A stretch of DNA of 64,000 nucleotides from Fonsecaea monophora (Eukaryota > Ascomycota > Eurotiomycetes > Chaetothyriales > Herpotrichiellaceae), in the NCBI RefSeq assembly GCF_001642475.1, contig NW_019173951.1, forward strand, positions 124,001-188,000, in the 5' to 3' direction. Positions 21,978-33,041 of this stretch are shown one piece after another. Below the pieces are notes generated by a model, which did not search any database, was not told the origin of the DNA, and saw nothing but the letters and a program-made list of their open reading frames with translations. Position 1 is the stretch's first letter. Each line of letters starts with the position of its first letter. The position numbers and the translations under genes were made by a program.

Positions 21978-24317
21978 TCAAAACTCAACATCATCACAGT
22001 CCAAGTCGAGATCGATGTCGCCGTCAGAATTGCCGTGCGCATACCCATTGACGGCGGCAGGTCCGTGTCGTCGGCTGTCTGAGCGTGGGTGTGGGACCCA
22101 GAGTCGTCGACGACGCGTGCATAGGGTGTCACTGTCGCCGTTGTGGTCGTCTCCCTGGTCGTCGATATCTCCGTCTTCCGTGATCCCCTTGCCGCCATTC
22201 TCGCACGTGGTCTCATCGTCCTTGTTATTGCCATTGCCATTGCCATTCTCAACGGGACCAGATCTCGGCAGGGTTCCGGCTCCTGGCTCGACCGTGGATG
22301 ATGGCGTTGGTTCCTCACGCGTAATCTCGTCGGAGAAGCCGTTTTGAACGCCCATCATCTTCTGCTGATGCTGCTGCTGCTGCTTGGGTATTTCGTTTTT
22401 CTTGCATGAGGATAATCCCGCCGTCTTCCCGCCATCGCTCGACTCCGTGCGACTCTCGTCACACCCCACCACTTCTGCCATCACTGCGTCCTTGTTCACT
22501 TTTGGCTCGACCTTTTTTTGAATCTGCTCGTCCCTCCATTGGACCACGTCCGCGACTGCTTGCGCGGGATACTTCTTCCGGACCAGGAGAAAGCCTTGTA
22601 TCTCAGCGGGCGAAAGGGTCCGGTCGGGGAGAGAATCGGCGAATCGCTCTGCCAGGTCGAAGACTGCGCTGCTGTTGGAAGCTTCCCTCGATAGAAGTCG
22701 TGGTTTTGGGGGGTCCTTGTGGTTGTTCTCGAGGCCATCGGTCTGATTGCCCTCTGTGCCCCAGTCTGTGAATGTGCTTGAACCAGGCCGGTCGGTTTCC
22801 GCTTGGTTCGGCAATATATGGCTGATCTTGGTCGGCTGCCTTCGCATCTCGATTGAGTCGGCACAGTACATCCGCAGAAAGAGATCCTTGATCTGCTGCT
22901 TGGTCGCCAGGTCAAACTTGATGGTCAAGTCAATCCGACCGGGCCTTGTCAGTGCTTCATCCAATCTTTCCACGTGATTGGTGGTCATGATGAGGACCCG
23001 GCCTTCCTGACTTGCAACACCATCTATAGCATTGAGGAGGCCTGCGAATGTGAGCGTGTTCTTGAATGTCGGTTCTTTGCTGACCGAACCAGCCTGATCT
23101 GTTGCCTTGCCTGTAATTCCGGAGGTGTCGTCTTTGTCGTCTTTATTCTCGGCAGGGGTTTTCTTGTCCTGGTTATTTCCGCCAGATGGTAACTGGTCTG
23201 TTGTCTGTCGCTTTCCTACATCGTTCGAGCCTGGTGCCCTGCCTAGACCAGCGGTATCTATATCCTCAAGGAGTAGGATACATCGTTTTGGGAGGCTGTT
23301 AAAGAGCAGGATCAGGTCTTCTTCGGTCAAGGAAGCCTCAGACAGTGCGAGGCAGTAGATGTCAAGCCCAAAAACTCCAGCAAGGGCAAAAGACAATGAA
23401 GTCTTGCCGGTGCCTGGCGAGCCGTGAAAGAGGTAACCTCGACGATACGGGATCCCGCGATTGCTATACCATCGCGCCGTTCGCGGGTGCAGGAAGTCGT
23501 TGAAATCTTTCAAAATAGCCGCCTTTTGCTCGTTATCCAGTACGACCGTGGCCATTGATCTGCTCGGTCTGTTGGCGATAGTTGTCCATGCTTGTCCACG
23601 TCCAGATCTCTGAGATTTTGGGGTTGGGCGCTTAATTGTGGTTGTGGACGTTCGACGTATGAGATGAAATTCTCGGGCCTCCTGAATCATGGTCTTGATC
23701 GGCTGAGGAGACAACCAGATCACTGAGATCTCAAGCCGTTCTCTTTCGTACACGGCGCCGGTGTATTCGCTGGCAACCCGATCGCGATTTCGATATAGTT
23801 TGAACAATCGATAACTGTGGAAGAACCAGCCCGAAGAAGAATGAGGTCGAAAGGTTGGCGGGGCCCGGGCAGACCAGTTATTGAAATTAAAGATGGTATC
23901 CTCGGGCATGCCTTCCCGGAACTGCTTCTGCAGGGGGTCATCCTCTTCGTAATCTTCCAGGCCGTCGTAGTATTGCCCTGCCGTATGAGCGCGGAGGGAA
24001 CGGATATTCTGCAGATACTTTTGGGCGCTGGCCCAGTTGAGGACATGGTCGTAGATGGGATCATATTCTTCCACAATCACCGATGAGGTGAGCGCTTTCA
24101 AAACAATTTGATACGCAGGTATCAGGCCGAAATGGAGGGCTGCCCATACTGTAGCCAGGATGGCGCCCCACGAGACAAACAACGAGACATCGAGACCAGA
24201 TCCAAGCAGGAGTGAAGCGAGGTGAGAAGAACCAGGAACCAAAGTGTCGAGAAGAGTTAATGGTAGGCGAATAGAACCAGAAGAAACACTGCAATCAGAC
24301 TGGGTAGGTAGTGCCAT
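21978..24317 (-). CDS. BCS1-like AAA ATPase with disordered insert and tail
   Basis: Single-exon frame of 779 aa from the first ATG (24317); the open frame before it has no ATG. A hydrophobic segment near 40-65 precedes a BCS1_N-type domain (about 75-270). The AAA module follows: Walker A GSPGTGKT (299-306), Walker B LLLEDID (E351, D354), then, after an inserted Gly/Asn/Lys/Asp-rich stretch of about 60 residues, AGLLNAIDGV, a sensor-1 TTNH and the arginine segment LTRPGRID. A BCS1-like lid lies near 540-620. The last about 130 residues are low-complexity with a Gln-rich run and acidic repeats. True Bcs1 translocates the Rieske protein across the mitochondrial inner membrane and is about 450 aa. 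This longer form is a fungal paralogue of unknown client. No clear mitochondrial presequence is seen. Confidence 0.88.
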   Translation of the reverse strand: MALPTQSDCSVSSGSIRLPLTLLDTLVPGSSHLASLLLGSGLDVSLFVSWGAILATVWAALHFGLIPAYQIVLKALTSSVIVEEYDPIYDHVLNWASAQKYLQNIRSLRAHTAGQYYDGLEDYEEDDPLQKQFREGMPEDTIFNFNNWSARAPPTFRPHSSSGWFFHSYRLFKLYRNRDRVASEYTGAVYERERLEISVIWLSPQPIKTMIQEAREFHLIRRTSTTTIKRPTPKSQRSGRGQAWTTIANRPSRSMATVVLDNEQKAAILKDFNDFLHPRTARWYSNRGIPYRRGYLFHGSPGTGKTSLSFALAGVFGLDIYCLALSEASLTEEDLILLFNSLPKRCILLLEDIDTAGLGRAPGSNDVGKRQTTDQLPSGGNNQDKKTPAENKDDKDDTSGITGKATDQAGSVSKEPTFKNTLTFAGLLNAIDGVASQEGRVLIMTTNHVERLDEALTRPGRIDLTIKFDLATKQQIKDLFLRMYCADSIEMRRQPTKISHILPNQAETDRPGSSTFTDWGTEGNQTDGLENNHKDPPKPRLLSREASNSSAVFDLAERFADSLPDRTLSPAEIQGFLLVRKKYPAQAVADVVQWRDEQIQKKVEPKVNKDAVMAEVVGCDESRTESSDGGKTAGLSSCKKNEIPKQQQQHQQKMMGVQNGFSDEITREEPTPSSTVEPGAGTLPRSGPVENGNGNGNNKDDETTCENGGKGITEDGDIDDQGDDHNGDSDTLCTRRRRLWVPHPRSDSRRHGPAAVNGYAHGNSDGDIDLDLDCDDVEF

Positions 24318-25556
24318 TTGGAGTGTGAGGAGAAGGGGAGACAAGGAGACAATCTGGGTAAAAGGAGGAATGAAGTTACGGGCGATTGAAACGTTGAAAT
24401 AGTCAATGGCTTGGGTTGTACTCGGCACATGTTGTGGGTTTGTAAGGCCTCGAGGGCTTGCATATGTGGACTCGAGCCTAACGTTTGCCAGGTCCTTTGG
24501 TCTACGGAGCCTGGATGGGAGCCTGAACAAAACCCAATCGTTGTGAGTAACAATGCAGGATCCCGACCGTGATGTCACCAATTTTGCCAATTCGGTTGGC
24601 CCGTTGGGTCCACAAACCTCGTGTCGTCAGCCTCACGCAGAGAATACTCCATGACGCCGCGAGATCAATTCTCTTTGCCGATCGGACGCTCTTGAGCCAT
24701 GAAAATCGACTTCGTGCGAGGAGGGAGATGGTCTCCCACGAGATATCACGAGATATAGGCAGAATTGCCCTTTCTCAGAAAGACACGGCGAAGGATGTGC
24801 CGTAAGAAGGGCATCGAGGTGCAGAACTAGGCCAGTTCTGTAGCAAACGAGTTGGGGGTGCAAAGTTCGAGTGAGGCTCAAGGATACGAACAAGCGCCCT
24901 GCTTTTGTCCAATCGTATATGCGATCCGAACATGGCAGTTCAGCCGACTGGTGCCAAGAGTGCGGGGCTTCTCGACTAAGTTACCCAAGATAAATGACTG
25001 GCAGAGTGTTGTGAGCGTTGATCCGTGCGGAGCTAGCAAGCCACGTGCTGCTACAGGTCCAGAATTTGACTGTGCCACCTCTACATACGTCATCCGGTGG
25101 CTTATCCAAGCTCAGAGCATGGCCTTCTCAAGACTGGAATGGTGAACATTTGGTCTTTAGCTCTGTAAGATTGTGATGATGTCGAGGTCGCTATATGCTG
25201 GATAGCTATAGTAAAGATATTATCCTCCGTGATCCAAACCATACGATAACCACATACTAACTAGACAGGGTTCCTCCCAAGTATATAAAAAATTCGCTCA
25301 GCCATAACAAACAATACCACCTGGAACGTTTTGCTCTCGCCTCCAAAATCCGACAATAACTAGTGCTGTGTACCGTCAAGCTCATAGGGTATATCATAGT
25401 GCCTGAATGCCATCATCGCCAGTTGAGTGTTGCTGAAACCTCTCTGCATGTATTAAACAGCCTTTTCCCTATACCGGTGCTTCATAATCTCATATTCCTC
25501 ATCATACTGTGAGCGGCCGTCTCAATTCTTTGCGCTCTACTTCCAAGAATCTCGCA
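24318..25556. other. 1.2 kb spacer upstream of the BCS1-like gene
   Basis: It holds the BCS1-like promoter side and the 3' flank of the Zn2Cys6 regulator, both genes being on the minus strand. The part near 25200-25450 is AT-richer. No gene, repeat or RNA is supported. Confidence 0.55.
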
Positions 25557-28183
25557 TTAGTCCAGCCGTTGGAACTCTCCATCATGATGGAGAGTCTCCT
25601 CCCATCCCATGGCTTCAAAATATCTGTTGCGGCAAAGCCCGTAGGTAACGTCGTGATCCATGTCAACCCGGCTTTGCATAGGGTGCGCGAAGTAATATGC
25701 TCCGTTGAATTGGAAGGCCTTACTGGATACCCTCAAAAGTGCCCTCAGCCTCCGATCGGCCACCTCCTGCTGTTGACGACCACTATGCCAATGGTCCTTG
25801 AGTCCCTCCAGTACCGGGACGACGCTGCCAATCAAGGACATGATTTGGCTCTCATGGCCCATCAGAGTCGATACTGGGCCGGTGGCTGTGACGACATCCA
25901 AAGCAGCGATTATGGCGAAGCCACTGAAAGGGCTCAACATCACAAACTGGTGAGAGTAGTCGTGCTTGTCATCGCCGTGCTCGCGCAGTCTCTGTACCAA
26001 CCCAAGCGTGTGTCGAGCGTGATCGTGGACACGCTTTACACATACGCTAACCCGTGACCGATCCATCTCCGCATAGTCAATGTACCGGTTCAGTACCATG
26101 AGGGTGTAGTGATAAATAACGTAGAAGCCGCTGACTGTCTCTCGTCCATCTTGATCTTGAAGAGCTTGTCTCTTCATGTGGTAGTCCCACGTCTTAAGTC
26201 GAGCTCCAATGTCGTTACGGAAGGTGCCCATCGTTGATCGATCTTTCCCCGGAGACTGCGTTTTTCCTCGGTTGACAGTGCTCATCACCTCACTGAAGAT
26301 AGCCGCAATCTCTACCAGATAGCCAAAAGAGCCGACCTCGGATGATTCGAGAGGAGTACCGGGCCGACTACCTTGGTCATCCTTGGGCGCTTCAAGTATA
26401 AATGGGGCCAAGGGAACGTGTCCCGCCTCGTAAGCCGCCTCAGCACAAGGTAAGCGTAGGTGGCAATCAAATCGGTTAACAGTAGTAACAGACGCGGACC
26501 AGCAACGGCTGAAGCTGTCCAGCAGATAGGCAGCCCAGAACGTCCTGCGCCGGCATTCAACCAACATTTCCTGAGACAAACCGAGGTCCAGTGGATCCTG
26601 ACCCTCGATGGTCGACACTCCCTCTTCTGTATTGTATCTCAAGCCCAACGCGGTCCGTAGGGCAGACCCACAATGGTCACTTGCACGATTGTATTGGCCT
26701 TGAGAAAAAGCGAAGAGACCCAGAATTAGTTTGGTCTGAATCAATTGCAGGCTGAACATATCACCATTCTTTATGATGGCTTTATTGACAATCTCGAGGA
26801 ACACGTCTTGGTGGTGCTTCGATTGTGGTTGCCTCGATGCGAAGACGGTTCCCATTGCCAGAATAGCATAAAGCAACATCTTGTCCGCCAGTGATTTGGT
26901 CTGGTGGGAACGGATCCATGGTCGGAAAAGTTCTTTGGGGAGGATATGATACGTTACGCCGTCAACGTGCTCGAAATACTTGTTCACGTAGTCCCATGTC
27001 AGACTGCGGTTCAATTGATAAGGGTCCAAGTCCCAAGAGAAGTCGGAGACGACTGACGGCGAAGAGATGGAACCGACAACAGATTCTGTACCCGAACTGG
27101 CGGACAACTGGCCCTGAGATCTAGGGCGAGGAGATGGAGAAACGCGAGGCCTCTTTGCTGGTGGTTGGTTGTCTGACACATCCTCGTGGCTGATCTGTTT
27201 GCCGGAGGTGGCATAGAGCATGTCGTCTAGGGGCATTGAAGACCTTGATGTGGATGCCGAGTAGGCATGCTCCTGGGAGCCCATGTCCACAGAAGTCGTT
27301 GACCCTCTGTGGTTTGGATAATTGTCTGGGTTCTGATTGGTGATTTTATATCTCGAGATTGAGGGCATCGACATCGGAAACGCTGAATGTCGCATCGTGG
27401 CACGTGGCCTGCACAGAAATCAGCACTGAAGATAATGAGTCTAGGAATTACTTACGCTGAGCCAAATGTGCATTCACGGTCGATGCTCTTGCACATCGTG
27501 CATTTGGGGAATTTAAAGTCACATCTCATCTTCCTCTCCCGGCATCCATCGCAAGCCTGGCCATTGCGCTTTTTAAGGTTCGTTGATCTCGAGGAGCTCC
27601 ACGTGGAGCTGAGGCCATCACCATCCGAGTTCTTGGAACACATGGAGTCCTTCTCATGGGCATGACAGCTACCTGGCGGGTCGACCAATTCTTCTTCCGT
27701 GGTCGCCCGACCAGGTCCATGACTGGTACTTGCTGCACGAGGGTCAGGTGTAGCTGTATGAACTTCCGATCGACTTGTGTTTGGGTAGGCCCAGGCGCGG
27801 CCATTCATGGGATGAGACTGGGAAGGTGAGGATTGGGCCATGGCGAAAGCAGGTGTGGACGGATGCACATCGGAAGCCGTGGACATATTTGGTTGAGCAG
27901 CATGTCTGCTTGCAGGAGTGCTGCCAGGCAATGCCTGTTCCCTTCTCACCTGTTCCTGTGGAGATTGGCCAAACAAAGCGGGATTGCCAGCCCCGGCCAG
28001 GAGTGAACTGAAGGAGGGTAGACTTGGTTGTTGTGAAAGAGAGTCTCGCGCTGGCGGCTGAGCCATTGAGCCCGGAAGCCGGCTTGACGAGTCCGCTAGG
28101 GTTTGACAGAGCAATAGGTTTGATTCAGGCTCGTGCCACTCTTTCACTCGCGATTCCAGAGGTAGCACAACACCCGTTGCCAT
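25557..28183 (-). CDS. Zn2Cys6 fungal transcription factor
   Basis: Two exons, 28183-27456 and 27408-25557, joined over a 47-nt intron, give 859 aa. The intron lies right after the DNA-binding domain. The N-terminal about 200 residues are Ser/Pro/Gln-rich. The binuclear cluster has C211, C214, C221, C228, C231 and C238 (CX2CX6CX6CX2CX6C) after the basic run KKRNGQA. Unlike most Gal4-type factors, the cluster is internal rather than at the N-terminus. A second disordered region follows (about 245-350), then a fungal-specific transcription factor middle-homology domain (about 375-700), including FFRPW-like LFRPWIRSHQ, a regulatory helix set and the RRRTFWAAYLLDSFSR motif (about 530). It likely acts as a nuclear activator or repressor. 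The target pathway is unknown. The next gene upstream is about 10.8 kb away. Confidence 0.93.
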
Positions 28184-28839
28184 TTGCCCACTTTTTGGGT
28201 GCTATATGCAGTATCGTAGAGCGCGAAGGCCCCTATACCCCAGGCACACCAGTCTCCCGACTTTGATCGAGAGTGGGCCGTCGAGCAGCGAACCTTCTGA
28301 GTCCGACCTGGTAGAGGAAGACACAACTTGTGGGTTGAATGATTTGTTGAGGGCAATCTGTGCTGTCACCAAACCCTCCTCTGCCTGAAAGTGGTCCTAG
28401 CAGGCTGAATGTTTGCGAGAAGTGCTGTTGTCCTTCAGAGCCGGGCACCAATGATTGCTCAAGACGTGCCTCATGGCAACAAGGCCACTAGAATGGTCGC
28501 CGTGAGTTACACAGCACGCGGTAGGTTGGAATGAACGGCGGGTGGCTCTTAATGCAGATATTGTGTCACCCCAACAGTGCTGCCCTGTTCCATGTGCCGC
28601 AGATGATTCCTCGACCCGCAGCCCTGGCGACTCTACGGAGCAACTGGCCGTGTGTTGGCGAGGATGTGTGTAAGCTCTGGCTGTTTTACTGCAACGGACG
28701 AGGTGTCAAATAAACCAAGATGCGAATGATAGAACTCCGTTGACAGATTTAATGTAGCCTGGTGTACAAGATGGAGCTGGACCGTTGTGTGTAACCCCAG
28801 AGCCCTTCAATAGATTCAAAGAACTTTTTTTCCTTTGGA

Positions 28840-30130
28840 GCAGAGATGGAACAAATGGAAGTGGAGAAAGGGCCTGGAGTGCGCACAAGGTGAGAAAGTC
28901 TGTCGCGTGCGGTGTAAGCGTGGAAGAGGGGTTGGTTATCTACCTAGGCAGATACTAGGTAGCGCTGCTCTGACCAAAAGAACCAGGATCAGATCAGATG
29001 AGATTTACGGGAGGCGAAAAAGCAAAAAGATGTCCTTGTCATGAACCGTTCTTGAGAGATGTGCGCTGATTTGTGGTTTTCTGTGGAGGGCGGGCACGAC
29101 GAGTTGACGGGCTGGACGGATAGACCTAGGCCTCTAGGATCGGACAGTTAGGAGTCAATGGGGGATGGCGGCCTCGTGGGCCGCTTGCATCTGTGTAACT
29201 CTGGAGGCTACAAACCAGCGTAACGCATGCCATCTGACCCTTGCCGATCGCTTACAGGGATAATGAGCGCTAAATTGTGACGGGATTGAGGTGGACTGAG
29301 GGCGGGCCGGAGGGGGGAGGCAGGCTATCCATGGACAGTGGAGGGCGTGGAATGGAGACCCGGGGGAGGGACAGGAGCAAGGGGAGGTTGATCAGGGTTT
29401 CTGGTGGGTTTGGGAGTGGATATTCCCACAGCTCAGGAGGCAGCTTGAAGGGGCAAGAGCACGGAGGTTTTAACAGCAGCGGGCGAGATACGGCATGGGT
29501 GGAGTGACTTGGAGTCGATCAACGCCAGTAGCGACTGGTGTGGGCGAAGGTGAGGGAGGGAGGTAGAGGAGAGGGTGTGTGTCTGCGTCGGAATGTGTCC
29601 AAGTGTCTGCGCACGGTCCAAGGTCGACGGAAAGGATGGGTAGGTAAGTTGGCGAGTTCTGTACGAGGATGTATGCAGGAGGCAGGTAAAGAGGGGTCCC
29701 GATGGAGTAACCCAGTTCATGATTAGGGTAGGGTCAAGAAATTTGTTGGTGCGCCACTGGCACTTGGACCGGGGGAGGAATTGGGAAGGGCGATTAGGAT
29801 TTGTGGAGAAACTTTAGGAACTCATTAATGATGGCACCGATGGTGGTGGGTGAAGGATGACCGAGACAAGAGGGAAAAGAGAGCCCGAGGTCAGCAAGAG
29901 AACGCAATGATGGGGGATGACCAGGGTGTAGATTGGGTGTGACATGTGGAAAGGAGGAAAGGTGGAAGGGTAGTGGAAGAGTGAAGAGTGGGCGCAAAAG
30001 GATGGATGGACAAGAGCGCAGGTGAAGTTGAGGTGGAAGGAAAAGTGAGAGGTCAGACGTGAGAGGTGAGAGGTGACCTGCGGGTGTTGGTAGGTAGGCG
30101 AGCTGGTGCAGCAGCTACTCCTGTAACTTA
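28840..30130 (-). promoter_or_regulatory. Purine-rich plus strand: candidate long CT-rich leader of the Zn2Cys6 gene
   Basis: Over roughly 1.3 kb the plus strand is dominated by G and A (for example 29281-29590 and 29820-30080), so the minus strand, sense for the regulator, is CT-rich. CT-rich sense strands are typical of fungal promoters and 5' UTRs. The bias ends sharply at about 30130. This suggests, but does not prove, a transcription start 1.5-2 kb from the start codon. Confidence 0.35.
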
Positions 30131-33009
30131 CTAACTAGAGCCCAGATGATAGGCCCGGGGATCAACAGCCACCTCCACTCTAGCAACCAGAAAGCTATCC
30201 TTGACTTTTGTATTCACTTGTCCCATTCAGTACCTTTCAGATTCAGTGCCTGCATTCATTTGCATCCAATGTCCATTCTCAACCACCACCCATCTCCGAA
30301 AACGCCTCAAGAAAGACAAACCCAGTCTGACTCATTGACTTCCTGACACATTTGACACTTGACACTTGACCACTCAAAGTGCTTCCCATCCCAAGTTGGC
30401 GAATACCCTTCACAGAGTTCCGCATTGTAGCGAGAAGAAAAGAAGAAGAAAAAAAGAGGGCGTAGGCGTCATGCAGCCACACATGGGGATCCTAAAAATT
30501 GATGCAGACATGATGGGCCACTCGACAAATCGGATGGGTCGCACAGTCTGCGATGGAGGAATACGAATCAAACCACTATCCTTTTCCAACTAATTGCAAT
30601 GTAGGTAGACTCGATTGGCGAAGCAATCCGAAACCACTTCATCAGAACACCAAAGGTTCCAAGCAGGGCATCCGCGGACGCCTACCATCCTTCCCTACAT
30701 ACCCGCTCAGTTTGTTTGCTCTTTGCAATCACTCCAAATGCATGAAATCTGCCTGATATTGATGCGAGGAGAACTAGTGACTGGCTTTTAGGGTTCCAAC
30801 AACAAGCCACCGATGTTGAGTCAACTGTTTCCTCCTTTGCAGTGTCCTCCCACAGCTCTCTCTCCATCATAGACTTCACGTAAATTTTGTCTATGCCAAA
30901 CCACAGCACGGACTCCCCGCCACGGCTGGGTAAACGAGCCATTCAGTCACTCTTGACCCCAGTAGCGTTCACTTGGCGTTTTGCTGTCTGGAGCCGTCGA
31001 GGCACAGTCTATCCAACCAAAACTCCAACCGAGCAAGTAGCATTGGAGGAGTCCCCCTTACAGCCAGTTCGGCTATTCATCCCCTTTCCTTTGCAGAACT
31101 GGATACAGAGCACAAGCAATAGACGCACCGCGCATTCCATTCAACCAAAAACCAATCTTTCCAGGCGAGCGAGCCGGGCCTGAGCTAACTTCCGAGAAAA
31201 AGGGAACCTTGGTACACGGCTGCTGGTTGATCCTCCGAACTATGTACCCCGTACAGACTACTACACAGGAGACGATCGCTTATCTCCCGCTGTCAATGTA
31301 TGAAACTTCACAAACGCCCTTGTCTACGCGGCTAGTAGTAGGAACCCAATCTCGTGAATTACATTCGAAGTCCTCGGTGCGACACTAATGGAAATCAAGA
31401 TCGCCTTGGACGCTGAAATTGAAAAGGATTGGGGTTGGGGCACTCGTCTGTGCACGGGCAAGAGATGCACCTTCGCACCCACCGCGCCCACCGCACCCAC
31501 ACATGGCGTTCAACGCACGGCAAGATGAGGCGTCGCTACTCGCATTCCTGAGCTTGGCAGCTCCCGCGGGTTGCACTCGCCAGCTGAGAAGAACATGGGC
31601 GTCCTTGCAGCCTGAAAGAGAGTTGACATGGTGGTTGACGCTTTAGTCAGTGGCGCTGCACTGAGTGGCCTCATGTAGAAAAAACCCCATGCATGCAGTT
31701 GTCAGTCTGCAATGCTCGATGCTGAAAGTCCAATAGTTTGGAACAACCACCCACCCTTGGCGCTGTGTGTCTCTCTCTGGCTGGTAATGAACAAGTTACC
31801 AATCTTTTTCTTAGGCCGGAGCTTGCCGTCTTGTTTTGTCCGTCCATTGCGGTCTGTTCAACTCTGCTAGACGCACCAGCGAGGAGGCGTGACAACTGGG
31901 CGACCAGACTAGTCCGAACAGTTCTTTAGATTCAGGACGGCACAAATTGGAGGCGACTCCTCTGTGAGGTAGTCGTCGTTGCGATCCCCCGTGGCAGAGC
32001 GGGGGTGCCGGCACTTTGGTCCGAGACTTGAGGGGTTGGCCTGGCCTGCCTGGAACTGACGAGGTGACGACGTACCCTCAAGTGACGCCTGAGACCGTCT
32101 TAGGGGCTCTCTTAGCGGCATTCCGCGGTTGGCGAACACGAGCCCATCGTCCCCAGGACCCCAGCTCCTCCCTGTTGTGGCTCGAATTTCGAGCCTCGTA
32201 TGATAGTTCCTCTTGTTTTAACCTGTGAGGAATAGTGTAGGATGGACACAGATTTCTGCGGCACTGCAACAAGCAGATACCCAATCATCGAGACCCATTA
32301 AGCGAGCTTGCTAGCTGGGCCGCGGCTGGGATGAGTTGAGCATCGATTTTCATTTGACTCCAGGCTTATTTCAGCTCTTGTCGTTCCGTTGTTCCCGTCG
32401 TGACTGTGACACCCTGAGCGAGGGCTTTACTTTTGCCTTGCTGTCAGGAGTACCTTGGCCACCTGAGAGACCAGGGGTGACGGCGTCCGTGGCAAATACG
32501 ACGTGGAGGATCAACAGGTTTGTGCTTGTGGTTCCTTAGGAGCACATGTGAGAATAATGGTGCTCACTAGACGCGAAATTCCCATCTCGACTGTACCTGT
32601 AGGCGCGGAATAAGCAGCCGGGTAAGGGGTCGTGCAGTTTGATCAGGCACCGACCAGACGATTGATTTTCATCTGCAAGCTTTTGTTCCGGGTGTAGTCC
32701 TTTTCTCCAATCTCGATCCTGAGGAAACCCATTTGTGAGAGAAAGAAGGGCATGATGGTAGTAAGAGCCCAATTTACGCTGCAGGAATGCGTCCGTCAGT
32801 CTCACAACCGAAGGCACTCTTTCCTGGGAGACATTTCTTCAGTCCAGCCGGCAGCTCATGCAGCCCAAGAGAACCGTCGATCTTCTGGCAACAAGTGGAA
32901 GGCAAAGATTGACCAAGTATCAGGACTATCCTGAACGGGCGTTTTAGGCATGGCGCTCTGTTGGTGCAAGAAAGCACGGGCTTCCCCGACCTCTCAGCTT
33001 GCTGTGGAT

Positions 33010-33041
33010 GGCCTACTTGTACGAGTAGGTACAAGTAGGCC
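33010..33041. repeat. Perfect 13-bp inverted repeat, 6-nt loop
   Basis: The arms GGCCTACTTGTAC (33010-33022) and GTACAAGTAGGCC (33029-33041) are exact reverse complements around GAGTAG. There is no T-run after it and no gene nearby, so it is not a bacterial-type terminator. It may be a hairpin in a transcript, a protein-binding palindrome or a fragment of a mobile element. Confidence 0.85.
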
